Source: Mesorhizobium loti
GTDB taxonomy: Bacteria; Pseudomonadota; Alphaproteobacteria; Rhizobiales; Rhizobiaceae
NCBI RefSeq assembly: GCF_001510895.1
Contig: NZ_LPWA01000110.1
Location: forward strand, 1-64,000
Length of the DNA stretch: 64,000 nucleotides
Direction: 5' to 3'
Within the stretch, counting starts at the first letter, position 1. Each line of letters starts with the position of its first letter. Below are positions 16,594 through 25,220 of the stretch, piece after piece. The translations under genes and the position numbers were made by a program. Under the pieces are notes generated by a model. That model did no database searches and was not told where the DNA came from. It worked only from the letters and a program-made list of their open reading frames with translations.

Positions 16594-17432
16594 ACCAGCG
16601 CCGCCCATCGTCCCGGTGTCAACCCGAACGCCTTCTTGAAATGCCGGTTGAAATGGCTCTGGTCGCTGAAGCCGGCCGCAACAGCTGTTTCGGCGAGCGG
16701 CTCCCCCATCTCGATCATGCGCCGGGCCCGCTGCAGCCGGCGCATCAGCAGGAAACGATGCGGACTTGTCGAATAAGTCGCGCGGAAATGGCGTGACAGC
16801 GCATAGCGGTCGAGGCCGGTGATGGCTTCCAACTCATCGGAGCGCACCGGTCGTTCGGCATTTTCTTCCAGATAGTCGCGCGCAAGTGCCGCCGCCCGCC
16901 ACGCCGTCTTGCCCATCGGTTTTGCCGGCTGTCCTGAATGGCGCTTCAGGTGCTGCGCCAGCTGCGCGATGAAATCGGCGACGAACAAATCGTCGAGCTC
17001 CTCGGTGAGCGGCGTCAGCGCCGACAGCAGCGTGTCGCGCAAGCGAGGATCGCTCACCACGGCATCCGAGACGAAAGGCAGCGGCGTGCCATTGAGGCAG
17101 TCGGAGAGCAGCGAAGGCTCCAGATAGAGGATCCTGTAGCGCAGGCCGTCCTCGGTGCCGGCGCCGCCGTCGTGCAATTCGTCGGGATGCAGCACGATCA
17201 CCTGGCCGGGCAGGCTGTGCTTCACCGCGCCCCGATAGTGGAAGCGCTGCACGCCATCGAGCGTCACGCCGATGGCATAGGTGTCGTGGCGGTGCAGCTC
17301 GAAGGCATTGCCGTGGAAGCGCGCCTCGATGCGCTCGATGCCGGTGGCGCCAGGCGCCGAAACGATCCGGTCGTCCTCAGCGCACGAACGTTCAAGACCT
17401 TCCAGCGCCTCATTGCCTAGACCGTGCGCCAT
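16575..17432 (-). CDS. AraC-family transcriptional regulator
   Basis: 285 residues from ATG 17432. The N-terminal part is a cupin-like effector domain (ELHRHDTYAIGVTLDGVQRFHYRG, LPGQVIVLHPDELHDGG). The C-terminal part has two helix-turn-helix motifs (RSDELEAITGLDRYALSRHFRATYSTSPHRFLLMRRLQRAR and LAETAVAAGFSDQSHFNRHFKKAFGLTPGRW). The start is 37 bases from the divergent DUF2000 gene, so it probably controls that gene and itself. The frame is open upstream to 17558, but that would run through the divergent gene. Confidence 0.9.
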   Translation of the reverse strand: MAHGLGNEALEGLERSCAEDDRIVSAPGATGIERIEARFHGNAFELHRHDTYAIGVTLDGVQRFHYRGAVKHSLPGQVIVLHPDELHDGGAGTEDGLRYRILYLEPSLLSDCLNGTPLPFVSDAVVSDPRLRDTLLSALTPLTEELDDLFVADFIAQLAQHLKRHSGQPAKPMGKTAWRAAALARDYLEENAERPVRSDELEAITGLDRYALSRHFRATYSTSPHRFLLMRRLQRARRMIEMGEPLAETAVAAGFSDQSHFNRHFKKAFGLTPGRWAALVRKRDA

Positions 17433-17469
17433 CACATGCCTTCCTGGCTCATCCGGAGTCTCAATTTTG

Positions 17470-17877
17470 GTGTTCGACACGAAATTTGCAATCGTTCTGA
17501 GGGAAGACCTTGCCGTCTGGCAGAAGCTCAACGTCACCGCTTTCCTGACCAGCGGCATCGTCGCGCAGTTCCCTCAGATCATCGGCGAGCCCTACCGCGA
17601 TCGCGCCGGCAATCTCTTCAATCCGCTATCGATCCAGCCCGTCATCGTGCTGTCGGCGGACGCGCCGACGCTCAGCATCATCCACCGCCGGGCCCTGGAG
17701 CGCGGCGTGACGACATCGGCCTATGTCGAGGAGATGTTTTCCACCGGCCATGACGTGGCCAACCGCGCCGTCTTCGCCGAATTCGCGCCGGACGACGCCA
17801 GGATGGTCGGCATCGCGCTGCGCGCGGAGAAGAAGCTCGTCGACAAGATCACCAAGGGCGCCCGCATGCATGCTTGA
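17470..17877 (+). CDS. DUF2000 family protein
   Basis: 135 residues from GTG 17470 (FDTKFAIVLREDLAVWQKLNV). DUF2000 proteins are about this length, adopt a peptidyl-tRNA hydrolase II-like fold and have no settled function. Conserved parts are QKLNVTAFLTSGI, IIGEPYRDRAGNLFNPLSIQP and the C-terminal VGIALRAEKKLVDKITKGA. Starts further upstream would overlap the AraC gene. It is divergent from AraC with a 37-base gap, a layout common for AraC targets. Confidence 0.85.
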   Translation: MFDTKFAIVLREDLAVWQKLNVTAFLTSGIVAQFPQIIGEPYRDRAGNLFNPLSIQPVIVLSADAPTLSIIHRRALERGVTTSAYVEEMFSTGHDVANRAVFAEFAPDDARMVGIALRAEKKLVDKITKGARMHA

Positions 17878-17966
17878 ATGGCCGGAAGGATGCTCCTGCC
17901 GGCTGTTTGACCATTCGTGCGAGGGATATCGCGAACGCTCCGAGATTGGCTGTTGCCTCTCAGCTT

Positions 17967-18122
17967 CGTCATCCTCGGGCTTGACCCGAGGATCCATGCC
18001 GTAACGCTCGCCGAGGAATGCAATGGAGCAGAATTCTGCACTGCTGCGAAGCTTCGAAGTCACGGCATGGATTCTAGGGTCTGCGCGCGTCGCTTCGCTC
18101 CTTGCTTCGCCCTAGAATGACG
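17967..18122. repeat. Cruciform-type repeat, family D
   Basis: The outer arms cgtcatcctcggg and ccctagaatgacg and the inner arms ggatccatgccgt and cacggcatggattc are nested inverted pairs about 155 bases apart. It looks like a dispersed intergenic repeat of the kind found in many rhizobial genomes and carries no gene. It occupies much of the 386-base gap between the DUF2000 and DMT genes. Confidence 0.8.
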
Positions 18123-18263
18123 ACCGCGAGGAACGGTCACGCAAATCGCCAACCGCGGGGTGCTCTAAGCCTGGGTGGAGCGCTTGTTGGGCCAGTCGCT
18201 TTTGGCTTGCTGGCCGGCGGCGATTGTCGCAAAAGGGTGCGTCTACCTTTCCCCGGCCCGATT

Positions 18264-19205
18264 TTGAGCGTTCCCAAAAACCCCGACGACAGCGCAACGC
18301 CGCCCGCGGCGATGCTCTTGATGCTTTGCGTCTATGTCTGTTTCACCTTTCTCGACACCTCGAGCAAATATCTGGTGCTTGCCGGCGTCTCGGCGCTGAT
18401 CGTCGCCTGGACCCGCTTCACCGTCCATGTCCTGCTTGTCGGCGTCTTCCTGCGCGGCTGGCGCGAGCCGTCGCGCTTCCGCGCCAACAACCTGCCGGCG
18501 CACATACTGCGCGGATGCCTGCTTTTCGGCTCGACGATGTTCAACATCCTGGCGCTCAGAACCCTGCAGCTCGCCGAAACCACCTCGATCTATTTCTTCG
18601 GCCCGATGGTGATCACCGCATTGGCCGGCCCGCTGCTCGGCGAATGGGCGGGCTGGCGGCGCTGGCTGGCGATCCTCACCGGTTTTGTCGGCGTCCTCAT
18701 CATCACAAGGCCCGGCGTCGGCGTTTTCGGCATCGGCCACCTTTTCGCGCTCGGCTCGATGCTGTCGAACTCCTTTTACGTCATCATGACGCGGCGCATG
18801 TCGGCCAGCGAAACATCGGAGAGCCTGATCCTGTTTTCGGCGCTGGCGCCGGCGGTGCTGCTTGTGCCGATGCTGCCCTTCTCGCATGCGCTGCCGCAGG
18901 ACGGCTGGCACTGGTTCATCCTGCTGATGCTCGGCGTGTTCGGCGCCGGCGGTCATTGGCTGCTGGTCCAGGCCTATCGCCTGGCGACGACGACGGCTCT
19001 CGCGCCCTACCCCTATTCGCAGATGGTGTGGATGATCATTTCCGGCTGGCTGATCTTCCACCAGCTTCCCGACCGCTGGACGCTGCTCGGAGCGGCCATC
19101 ATCGTCGCCAGCGGCCTCTACATCATCCATCGCGAGCACAGGCTGCGCCTGCGCAATTCCGCGTCCCTGGACACCGAAGCCGAGAGCTTGGCAAAAAAAC
19201 TTTGA
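18264..19205 (+). CDS. DMT superfamily transporter (EamA domains)
   Basis: About 313 residues with ten predicted membrane helices in two EamA repeats. First: MLLMLCVYVCFTFLDTSSKYL to LAILTGFVGVLIITRPG; second: LFALGSMLSNSFYVIMTRRM to LLGAAIIVASGLYIIHREH. Family members export or import metabolites and amino acids across the inner membrane. The start is uncertain: the TTG at 18264 gives a short polar N-terminus before helix 1, while the upstream open frame is encoded by the family D repeat. Next on the same strand is a LacI regulator, 64 bases later. Confidence 0.82.
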   Translation: MSVPKNPDDSATPPAAMLLMLCVYVCFTFLDTSSKYLVLAGVSALIVAWTRFTVHVLLVGVFLRGWREPSRFRANNLPAHILRGCLLFGSTMFNILALRTLQLAETTSIYFFGPMVITALAGPLLGEWAGWRRWLAILTGFVGVLIITRPGVGVFGIGHLFALGSMLSNSFYVIMTRRMSASETSESLILFSALAPAVLLVPMLPFSHALPQDGWHWFILLMLGVFGAGGHWLLVQAYRLATTTALAPYPYSQMVWMIISGWLIFHQLPDRWTLLGAAIIVASGLYIIHREHRLRLRNSASLDTEAESLAKKL

Positions 19206-19235
19206 TTTGCCCCCGATCGATGGCATAAGGCCGCA

Positions 19236-19250
19236 TTTAAACAGTTTAAA
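19236..19250. promoter_or_regulatory. LacI-type operator palindrome
   Basis: TTTAAACAGTTTAAA is a perfect inverted repeat around a central A, the typical form of a LacI-family half-site pair. It lies 20 bases before the start of the LacI gene and directly after the transporter gene, so autoregulation is likely. Confidence 0.7.
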
Positions 19251-19269
19251 AGTCCGGGGGACCCAAGGG

Positions 19270-20292
19270 CTGGCACAGAAGATCAAGCTTTCGACGATCG
19301 CGGATGCGCTCGGCGTGTCCACGGCAACGGTCTCGCTGGCGCTGCGCGACAGCCCGCTGGTCGCCGGCGCCACGCGCGAGCGCATCAAGGAGCATGCCCG
19401 CGCCATCGGCTATATCTACAACCGCCGCGCCGCCTCGCTGCGCACCTCGCGCTCCGGCATTGTCGGCGTCGTCGTGCACGACATCATGAACCCGTTCTTC
19501 GCCGAGATCCTACGCTCGATCGAAAGCGAGCTCGACCGCAGCCGCCAGACCTTCATCCTGTCCAACCACTATGATCAGCTGGAAAAGCAGCGCACCTTCA
19601 TCGACACGCTGCTGCAGCTCGGCGCCGACGGCGTCATCATGTCGCCGGCTATCGGCACGCCGGCCGAGGACATCATCATGGCCGAGGAAAACGGCCTGCC
19701 GGCGGTGCTCATCGCGCGCACGGTCGAAGGCGCCGGCGTTCCGGTGTTTCGCGGCGACGACGCCTATGGCACCGGCCTCGCCACCAACCACCTGATCTCG
19801 CTCGGCCACAAACGCATCGCCATGATTGGCGGCACCGACCAGACCTCGACCGGCCGCGACCGCTATCAGGGCTATGTCCACGCCATGGAGGCCGCCGGGC
19901 TGGAGGTGAAGCCGTCCTGGCGCATTGCCGGCCCGCGCACCAAGCAGGCCGGTTTCGAGGCCGCGGGACAGTTTTTGGCGCTGAAAGACAAGCCGACCGC
20001 CGCCTGCTGCTGGAATGATCTGGTCGCCATCGGGCTGATGAACGGCATTGCGCGGGCCGGCCTCGTGCCGGGCGTCGACATTTCGGTCACCGGCTATGAC
20101 GATCTCGAGGAGGCCGCAATCGCAACCCCGGCATTGACAACGGTCTGGAATGGCCAGCGCGAGGTCGGCCGCCGCGCCGCCAGCGCGCTGCTCGACAAGC
20201 TGAACGGGCAGGCCGTGCGGCCCTCGCAGGAACTGATCAAGCCGGAGCTGCACGTGCGCCAGTCCACCGGCAAGCCGGTGGAGCGTCAATGA
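19270..20292 (+). CDS. LacI-family transcriptional regulator
   Basis: About 340 residues. The helix-turn-helix is LSTIADALGVSTATVSLALRDSPLV at the very N-terminus, followed by the hinge and a periplasmic-binding-like domain (GIVGVVVHDIMNPFFAEILRSIE, GADGVIMSPAIGTP, HKRIAMIGG, VTGYDDLEEAAIATPALTTV). By homology the protein begins at AQKIKLSTIADALG; the codon there is CTG (19270), a rare start, after the purine-rich sequence cgggggaccc. The only nearby standard start, TTG at 19207, would put the operator inside the coding sequence, so I prefer the later start. It overlaps the dehydrogenase gene by four bases (ATGA), which marks that gene as its likely target. Confidence 0.87.
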   Translation: MAQKIKLSTIADALGVSTATVSLALRDSPLVAGATRERIKEHARAIGYIYNRRAASLRTSRSGIVGVVVHDIMNPFFAEILRSIESELDRSRQTFILSNHYDQLEKQRTFIDTLLQLGADGVIMSPAIGTPAEDIIMAEENGLPAVLIARTVEGAGVPVFRGDDAYGTGLATNHLISLGHKRIAMIGGTDQTSTGRDRYQGYVHAMEAAGLEVKPSWRIAGPRTKQAGFEAAGQFLALKDKPTAACCWNDLVAIGLMNGIARAGLVPGVDISVTGYDDLEEAAIATPALTTVWNGQREVGRRAASALLDKLNGQAVRPSQELIKPELHVRQSTGKPVERQ

Positions 20293-21272
20293 CAAAAGCC
20301 GAAGCGAAGTCCCCGGTCGCCATCCTGGTGCCGGGTCATTTCAACGACCATGCGATCGGCCGGATCGACAAGGCGTTTAGGCGTCTGCGGATCGAGCGCG
20401 CCGACCCGTCGCTGGTCACCGGCGAGATGCGTGAAGCGGTGCGCGGCATCGCCTGCTTCGGCGGCATCAATGCGGCCATGATCGACGCGCTGCCCAATCT
20501 CGAAATCATCGCCAATTTCGGCGTCGGCTATGATTCGGTCGACGCCGGTCACGCGGCCAAGCGCGGCGTGATGGTCACCAACACGCCGGACGTGCTGACC
20601 GAAGAGGTCGCCGACACCACGATCGGGCTGTTGATCAACACGGTACGCGAAATGTACGCCGCCGAGAAATGGCTGCGCGACGGCGACTGGGTGAAGAAGG
20701 GCAATTATCGCCTGAGCCGGCTCACCCTACGCGGCCGCCGTGTCGGTATCTTCGGCATGGGCCGCATCGGCCTTGCCGTCGCCCATCGCATCGAGGCCTT
20801 TGGCCTGCCGATCGCCTACCACAACCGCCGCAAGGTCGAGGGCCTACCTTACGAATACCATGCGACGCTGAAGGGTCTCGCCGAGGCGGTCGATACGCTG
20901 ATTTGCATCGCGCCCGGCGGTGCATCGACGGAAAAGGCCATCAATGCCGAGATCCTGTCGGCACTGGGTCCGGACGGCGTCTTCGTCAATATCGGCCGCG
21001 GCAGCACGGTCGACGAGGCAGCCCTTGCCGCCGCGCTTGAGAGTGGCGCCATCGCCGCCGCCGGGCTCGATGTCTTTGCCGACGAACCGAACGTGCCTCG
21101 GTCGCTGCTCGATGCGCCCAACACCTCGCTCCTGCCGCATGTCGGCTCGGCGTCGGACCACACCCGCCGGGCCATGGCCGATCTCTGCGTCGACAATCTG
21201 CTCTCCTGGTTCGGCGAGCGCCGGCCGCTGACCCCGGTGCCGGAGACGATCAGCGTCAAGCCGCGCGCCTGA
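20289..21272 (+). CDS. D-2-hydroxyacid dehydrogenase (glyoxylate/hydroxypyruvate reductase-like)
   Basis: 327 residues of the NAD(P)-dependent 2-hydroxyacid dehydrogenase family. Rossmann motif VGIFGMGRIGLAVAHRIEAFG (residues ~152-172), NIGRGSTVDEAALAAALE with the catalytic Arg region, FADEPNVP with the Glu, and LPHVGSASDHTR with the catalytic His. It probably reduces glyoxylate, hydroxypyruvate or a sugar-derived 2-keto acid. Cotranslated with the LacI regulator. The exact substrate is not readable from sequence. Confidence 0.88.
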   Translation: MTKAEAKSPVAILVPGHFNDHAIGRIDKAFRRLRIERADPSLVTGEMREAVRGIACFGGINAAMIDALPNLEIIANFGVGYDSVDAGHAAKRGVMVTNTPDVLTEEVADTTIGLLINTVREMYAAEKWLRDGDWVKKGNYRLSRLTLRGRRVGIFGMGRIGLAVAHRIEAFGLPIAYHNRRKVEGLPYEYHATLKGLAEAVDTLICIAPGGASTEKAINAEILSALGPDGVFVNIGRGSTVDEAALAAALESGAIAAAGLDVFADEPNVPRSLLDAPNTSLLPHVGSASDHTRRAMADLCVDNLLSWFGERRPLTPVPETISVKPRA

Positions 21273-21284
21273 CAAGCCGCATTG

Positions 21285-21301
21285 TTAGCGCCTGGTTAAC
21301 C
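21285..21301 (+). promoter_or_regulatory. Possible CtrA binding site
   Basis: TTAG, seven bases, TTAACC: one mismatch from the CtrA consensus TTAA-N7-TTAAC. It lies about 110 bases upstream of the secreted inhibitor-like gene. Short motif, so chance occurrence is possible. Confidence 0.3.
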
Positions 21302-21377
21302 ATTCGGAATCATTGTTCATACTTCGTTATGCATGTCGCCTAAGTTCGCGGACGGCAACATGCATGAACCACAGGCA

Positions 21378-21396
21378 AAAAGCGCGTCGCGCTTTT
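21378..21396. promoter_or_regulatory. Perfect hairpin in the 5' leader of the Inh-like gene
   Basis: AAAAGCGCG and CGCGCTTTT separated by one base form a tight inverted repeat 16 bases before the GTG start. It could act as a terminator-like or translational element; no evidence decides. Confidence 0.4.
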
Positions 21397-21412
21397 GACG
21401 CGGAGAGGCAAA

Positions 21413-21796
21413 GTGAAGCTGTTGGCCGGGTTGGTTGCGTCAGTTGCCTTGTACGGCGGCGTGCAGTTCCTGCACGGCGACGGCCAAACCACAGCCACCG
21501 AGGCTGCCACATCGAGCGCCTACAGATTGACGGCCAATGGCGACGAAGCGGCTTGTGCGGTCCAGCGCGGTGCGGAAGTCTCGGACGGTCTGTCTCGGCT
21601 TACTGTTGCTCCGAACTGCCGCAAGCTGATGCCCGGCATCGAGCGTGTGAGATTCTGGCGCGAGCAAGCCGACGGCACGGTAGCCTTCAGCGAGAACGGC
21701 ACCGATCCGATCGTCACCTTCAGCGTAGCCGATGGCGACGGCTATGAATCCTACGCGCCGGCCACGCCGCTGCTGGCACTGAGCAACGGCGAATAA
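21413..21796 (+). CDS. Secreted Inh/Omp19-like protease inhibitor domain protein
   Basis: 127 residues. An N-terminal hydrophobic segment (LLAGLVASVALYGGVQF) is a signal peptide or anchor. The rest resembles the Inh/Omp19 beta-barrel inhibitor fold: AACAVQRGAE, two cysteines (CAVQ and NCRKLMP) likely disulfide-linked, FWREQADGTVAFSENGTDPIVTF with the characteristic W...DG..F...G pattern. Inhibitors of this family block metalloproteases in the periplasm. The GTG at 21413 has a clear Shine-Dalgarno (GGAGAGG); an earlier in-frame TTG would skip it. Family assignment is by pattern only. Confidence 0.6.
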   Translation: MKLLAGLVASVALYGGVQFLHGDGQTTATEAATSSAYRLTANGDEAACAVQRGAEVSDGLSRLTVAPNCRKLMPGIERVRFWREQADGTVAFSENGTDPIVTFSVADGDGYESYAPATPLLALSNGE

Positions 21797-21819
21797 CGAG
21801 CGGGATTCCAGAGGCGGGC

Positions 21820-22611
21820 TTACTCCGCCGCCGCCCGCGCGCCGGCCTTCGCCGCCGCATGCACGCGCACGGCATCGCCGAAGGCGCGGAAGATCTTGGC
21901 CGAGTTGCTGTCCGACTTCACCCAATATTCGGGGTGCCACTGAACGCCGACCGCGAAAGCGCGGGCGTCCTTGACGGAGACGGCCTCGATCGTGCCGTCG
22001 CTGGCCAAAGCCTCGACCTGCAGCTTGGAGCCGAGCCGGTCGATCGCCTGGCGATGCAGCGAGTTGACCTTGATTTCACCGGCGCCGAACACGCCGGCGA
22101 GGCAGCTTCCGGACTTGATCGAAATCGTCTGGTGGATGCCGAAGCGCTCGTCCTGATTGTCGCTCACCGGCGCGCGGTGATCGAGCGAACCCTCGCGCTC
22201 CTGGATCTCGGTGCCCAGCGTGCCGCCCAGCGCCACGTTCAGCTCCTGGATGCCGCGGCAGATGGCGAGCAGCGGCACGCCGCGCTCGATCGCCTTGCGG
22301 ATCAGCGGCAGCGTGGTCGAGTCGCGCGCCGGATCGTAAGGGCCGTTGGCCTCGCTGGGATCACCACCATAGAGCGAGGGGTGCACATTGGACTTCGAAC
22401 CCGTGACCATGACGCCGTCGACCGAGGACAGCAACTCGTCGAAGTCGAGCCGTTCGCCGAAGGATGGCACCAGCAGCGGGAACACGCCGGCGCCGGCGAT
22501 CGCCGCCTCGATGTATTGCTGCGGCGCGGCGTGCCAGGTGTAGTTGTCGAACTGGCGGACATCGGTCGAGACGGCAACGAGCGGCTGCTGCATTTTGGAT
22601 ACGGTTTCCAT
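21820..22611 (-). CDS. Class I glutamine amidotransferase, gamma-glutamyl-gamma-aminobutyrate hydrolase family
   Basis: 263 residues. Class I amidotransferase triad: Cys in LLAICRGIQELNVALGG, and His and Glu in VGVQWHPEYW near the C-terminus. GVMVTGSKSNVHPSLYGG and RDSTTLPLIRKAIERGVPL are typical of the Pfam peptidase C26 group that hydrolyses gamma-glutamyl-GABA in the Puu polyamine route. The frameshifted glutamine synthetase-like gene at 10.5-11.9 kb could supply a gamma-glutamylated substrate, but they are not in one operon. Convergent with the Inh-like gene; divergent from the TRAP binding protein gene. Confidence 0.87.
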   Translation of the reverse strand: METVSKMQQPLVAVSTDVRQFDNYTWHAAPQQYIEAAIAGAGVFPLLVPSFGERLDFDELLSSVDGVMVTGSKSNVHPSLYGGDPSEANGPYDPARDSTTLPLIRKAIERGVPLLAICRGIQELNVALGGTLGTEIQEREGSLDHRAPVSDNQDERFGIHQTISIKSGSCLAGVFGAGEIKVNSLHRQAIDRLGSKLQVEALASDGTIEAVSVKDARAFAVGVQWHPEYWVKSDSNSAKIFRAFGDAVRVHAAAKAGARAAAE

Positions 22612-22837
22612 CGAGAGCTAACGAATTATTCTGCCTACAAAATAGGCGATCCGAAGGCGCTTTGCCATGGCAAGTTTCGCCTCTCCGGCTGGGCCATGGC
22701 GGTTCGCGTTAGACTATAGTTGCACGTTGTCCGCGATGCTGGACTCGACATCTTGCCCGTGTATTGTTTCGCGCAGCCGACCAGGGCAGCGAGGATGCCT
22801 ATAGTCGGTCTGTTGATCCAAGATGGGAGGAAACTGC

Positions 22838-23946
22838 ATGGATCGTCGTTCATTCATCCGCAAGGCCGGTGCGTCCGGTGTCGGTGTCGCGGCGGCGGCC
22901 GCTGCGCTTGCCACGCCGGCGATAGCCCAATCCAATCCGAAAGTGACCTGGCGGCTGGCATCATCCTTCCCGAAATCGCTCGACACGATCTATGGCGGCG
23001 CGGAAGTCTTCTCCAAGATGCTGTCGGAGGCGACCGACGGCAATTTCCAGGTCCAGGTCTTTGCCTCGGGCGAGCTGGTGCCCGGCCTGCAGGCCGCGGA
23101 CGCCACCTCTGCCGGAACCGTCGAGGCCTGCCACACGGTGGCATACTATTATTGGGGCAAGGACCCGACCTGGGCGCTGGGCGCGGCGGTGCCGTTCTCG
23201 CTCAACGCGCGCGGCATGAATGCCTGGCACTATCATGGCGGCGGCATCGACCTGTTCAACGAGTTCCTGGCCACGCAAGGGTTGTTCGGCCTGCCCGGCG
23301 GCAATACCGGCGTGCAGATGGGCGGCTGGTTCCGCAAGCAGATCAACACCGTGGCCGATCTTTCGGGCCTCAAGATGCGTATCGGCGGCTTCGCCGGCAA
23401 GGTGGTGCAGAAGCTCGGCGTCGTGCCGCAGCAGATCGCCGGTGGCGACATCTACCCGGCGCTGGAGAAGGGCACGATCGACGCTGCCGAATGGGTCGGC
23501 CCTTATGACGACGAGAAGCTCGGCTTCTACAAGGTCGCGCCCTATTACTACTATCCCGGCTGGTGGGAAGGCGGCCCGACCGTGCATCTGATGTTCAACA
23601 AGGCCAAGTACGAGGAATTGTCGCCGGCCTACAAATCGCTGGTGCACACCGCCGCGCAAGCCGCCGACGCCAGCATGCTGCAGAAATACGACTACCTCAA
23701 TCCGGCGGCGGTGAAGCGGCTGGTGGCCGGCGGCGCCAAGCTGGCGCCTTTCAGCCAGGAAATCATGGCGCTTGCTTCGAAAAGGCCAACGAAGTCTATG
23801 CCGAGATGGAAGCCAACAACGCGCCGTTCAAGAAGATCTGGGAATCGATCAAGGGCTTCCGCAAGGAGCACTATCTCTGGGCCCAGGTCGCCGAATACAA
23901 TTACGACACCTTCATGATGGTGCAGCAGCGCAACGGCAAGCTGTAG
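22838..23946 (+). pseudogene. TRAP transporter substrate-binding protein (DctP/TakP type), one frameshift
   Basis: Periplasmic binding protein of a TRAP transporter. Tat-like signal MDRRSFIRKAG followed by VAAAAAALATPAIAQ. The mature part opens VTWRLASSFPKSLDTIYGGAEVF and contains VPQQIAGGDIYPALEKGTIDAAEWVGPYDDEKLGF, as in proteins that bind 2-oxo acids. After APFSQEIM (near 23772) the frame shifts: CFEKANEVYAEMEANNAPFKKIWESI continues in the next frame to a normal end at 23946. One missing base explains it; about 369 residues if corrected. ATG 22838 follows GGGAGG. The permease genes lie at 25.2-27.6 kb on the other strand. Confidence 0.87.
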
Positions 23947-23957
23947 GCCGCGACCAG

Positions 23958-24139
23958 TCCCTTCTCCCCGTCACTATACGGGGAGAAGGTCCCGGCAGGG
24001 GGATGAGGGGCAGCGCCGACCTCGGCAATTAGTTCGCCTGGGGCCGTAGCCTCGGTCTAGCCTTACCCATCCTACGTCGGCGCCGCCCCTCACCTGCCTG
24101 CCGGCATCCTCTCCCCGTATAGTGACGGGGAGAGGATGC
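23958..24139. repeat. Pair of inverted family A repeats
   Basis: A unit ccttctccccgtcactatac/ggggagaagg with ggatgaggggcagcgccgac (to ~24020) faces a second unit gtcggcgccgcccctcacct ... cctctccccgtatagtgacg (24076-24139). Together they fill the gap between the convergent TRAP binding protein and dehydrogenase genes. Confidence 0.85.
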
Positions 24140-24179
24140 TGTCATCGACGGTTTCGCCAATCGCCAACGTTGCGAGACC

Positions 24180-25208
24180 TCAGCTGCGGCCCGGCACCAC
24201 CAGCACCTTGACCTCGCCGGGGGCCGCGGGATTGGAGATCACCGCCGGCGCCTCCTCGAGCGGCACCTGCCTCGAAATCAGCTTGTCGATCTCGATCGCG
24301 CCCGATGCGACAAGATCCGCGGCGCGGCGATGCGTGAAGGGATTGATGAAGGAGCCGAGAACCTTCAATTCGCGGAACAGGACGTCGAAGGGCTCGAAGG
24401 CCACTTTCTGCCCTTGCGGCATCACGCCGACGATCACCACCGTTCCGCCGGACTTGGCCAGCCGCATCGACTGTTCGACGGTGTCCGGGACGCCCGCGCA
24501 TTCGAGCACCACGTCGACCCCGCCAGGCACCAGGCCGGCCTTTCCGGCGATGGCCTCGATCGGATCGACGGCGCTTGGGTCGACCGTCGCCGTCGCGCCG
24601 AGTTCTTCGGCGAGCGCCCGGCGCGAGGCCTGCCTGGTCGACAGGATGATGGTCGCGGCGCCCGCGAGCTTTGCCAATTGCACCGTAAGCAGGCCGATGA
24701 CGCCGCCGCCGAGCACCACCACCGAGGCGCCAGGTTTGATGCCGGCGAGGTCGACGCCATGCAGGCAGCAGGCCAGCGGCTCGCAGAAGGCGCCATGCGT
24801 CGGCTTGAGACCGGCAGGCAGGAGGAAGGCCTGGCTTTGCGGCATCACGACATAATCGGCGAAACCGCCGTCCCGGTGGATGCCGATGGCTCTCAGATTG
24901 CTGCACAAATTGACGCGGCCGGCACGGCAATGGCTGCAGCGCCCGCAGGAAATGTTGGGATCGCCGGTGACGCGGTCGCCGACGGCGATGTCGGCGACAG
25001 TGTCTCCGACGGCTTCGACGATGCCGCAAAACTCGTGGCCGAGCGTTACCGGCGGCTTTGACGGAAACTCGCCATGGAGAAGATGCCTGTCGGTGCCGCA
25101 GACGCCGCAGGCTTCAATCCGCACCAGTAAATCTTCCGGCCCCGGCGAAGGTTTCTCGACCTCGCGAAGCGCGATGCTGCCGATTGCTTCCAGCCGAACT
25201 GCTCTCAT
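24180..25208 (-). CDS. Zinc-dependent medium-chain alcohol dehydrogenase
   Basis: 342 residues. Catalytic zinc site CGVCGTDRHLLHGEFP (Cys, then GHE in LGHEFCGIVEAVGD), structural zinc cluster CGRCSHCRAGRVNLC, and the NAD(P) fold VVVLGGGVIGLLTVQLAKLAGA. Closest in style to sorbitol/L-threonine dehydrogenase-like enzymes. It is 12 bases downstream of the TRAP large permease on the same strand, so it probably oxidises the compound imported or a product of it. Confidence 0.9.
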   Translation of the reverse strand: MRAVRLEAIGSIALREVEKPSPGPEDLLVRIEACGVCGTDRHLLHGEFPSKPPVTLGHEFCGIVEAVGDTVADIAVGDRVTGDPNISCGRCSHCRAGRVNLCSNLRAIGIHRDGGFADYVVMPQSQAFLLPAGLKPTHGAFCEPLACCLHGVDLAGIKPGASVVVLGGGVIGLLTVQLAKLAGAATIILSTRQASRRALAEELGATATVDPSAVDPIEAIAGKAGLVPGGVDVVLECAGVPDTVEQSMRLAKSGGTVVIVGVMPQGQKVAFEPFDVLFRELKVLGSFINPFTHRRAADLVASGAIEIDKLISRQVPLEEAPAVISNPAAPGEVKVLVVPGRS

Positions 25209-25220
25209 GGCTTGCTCACC

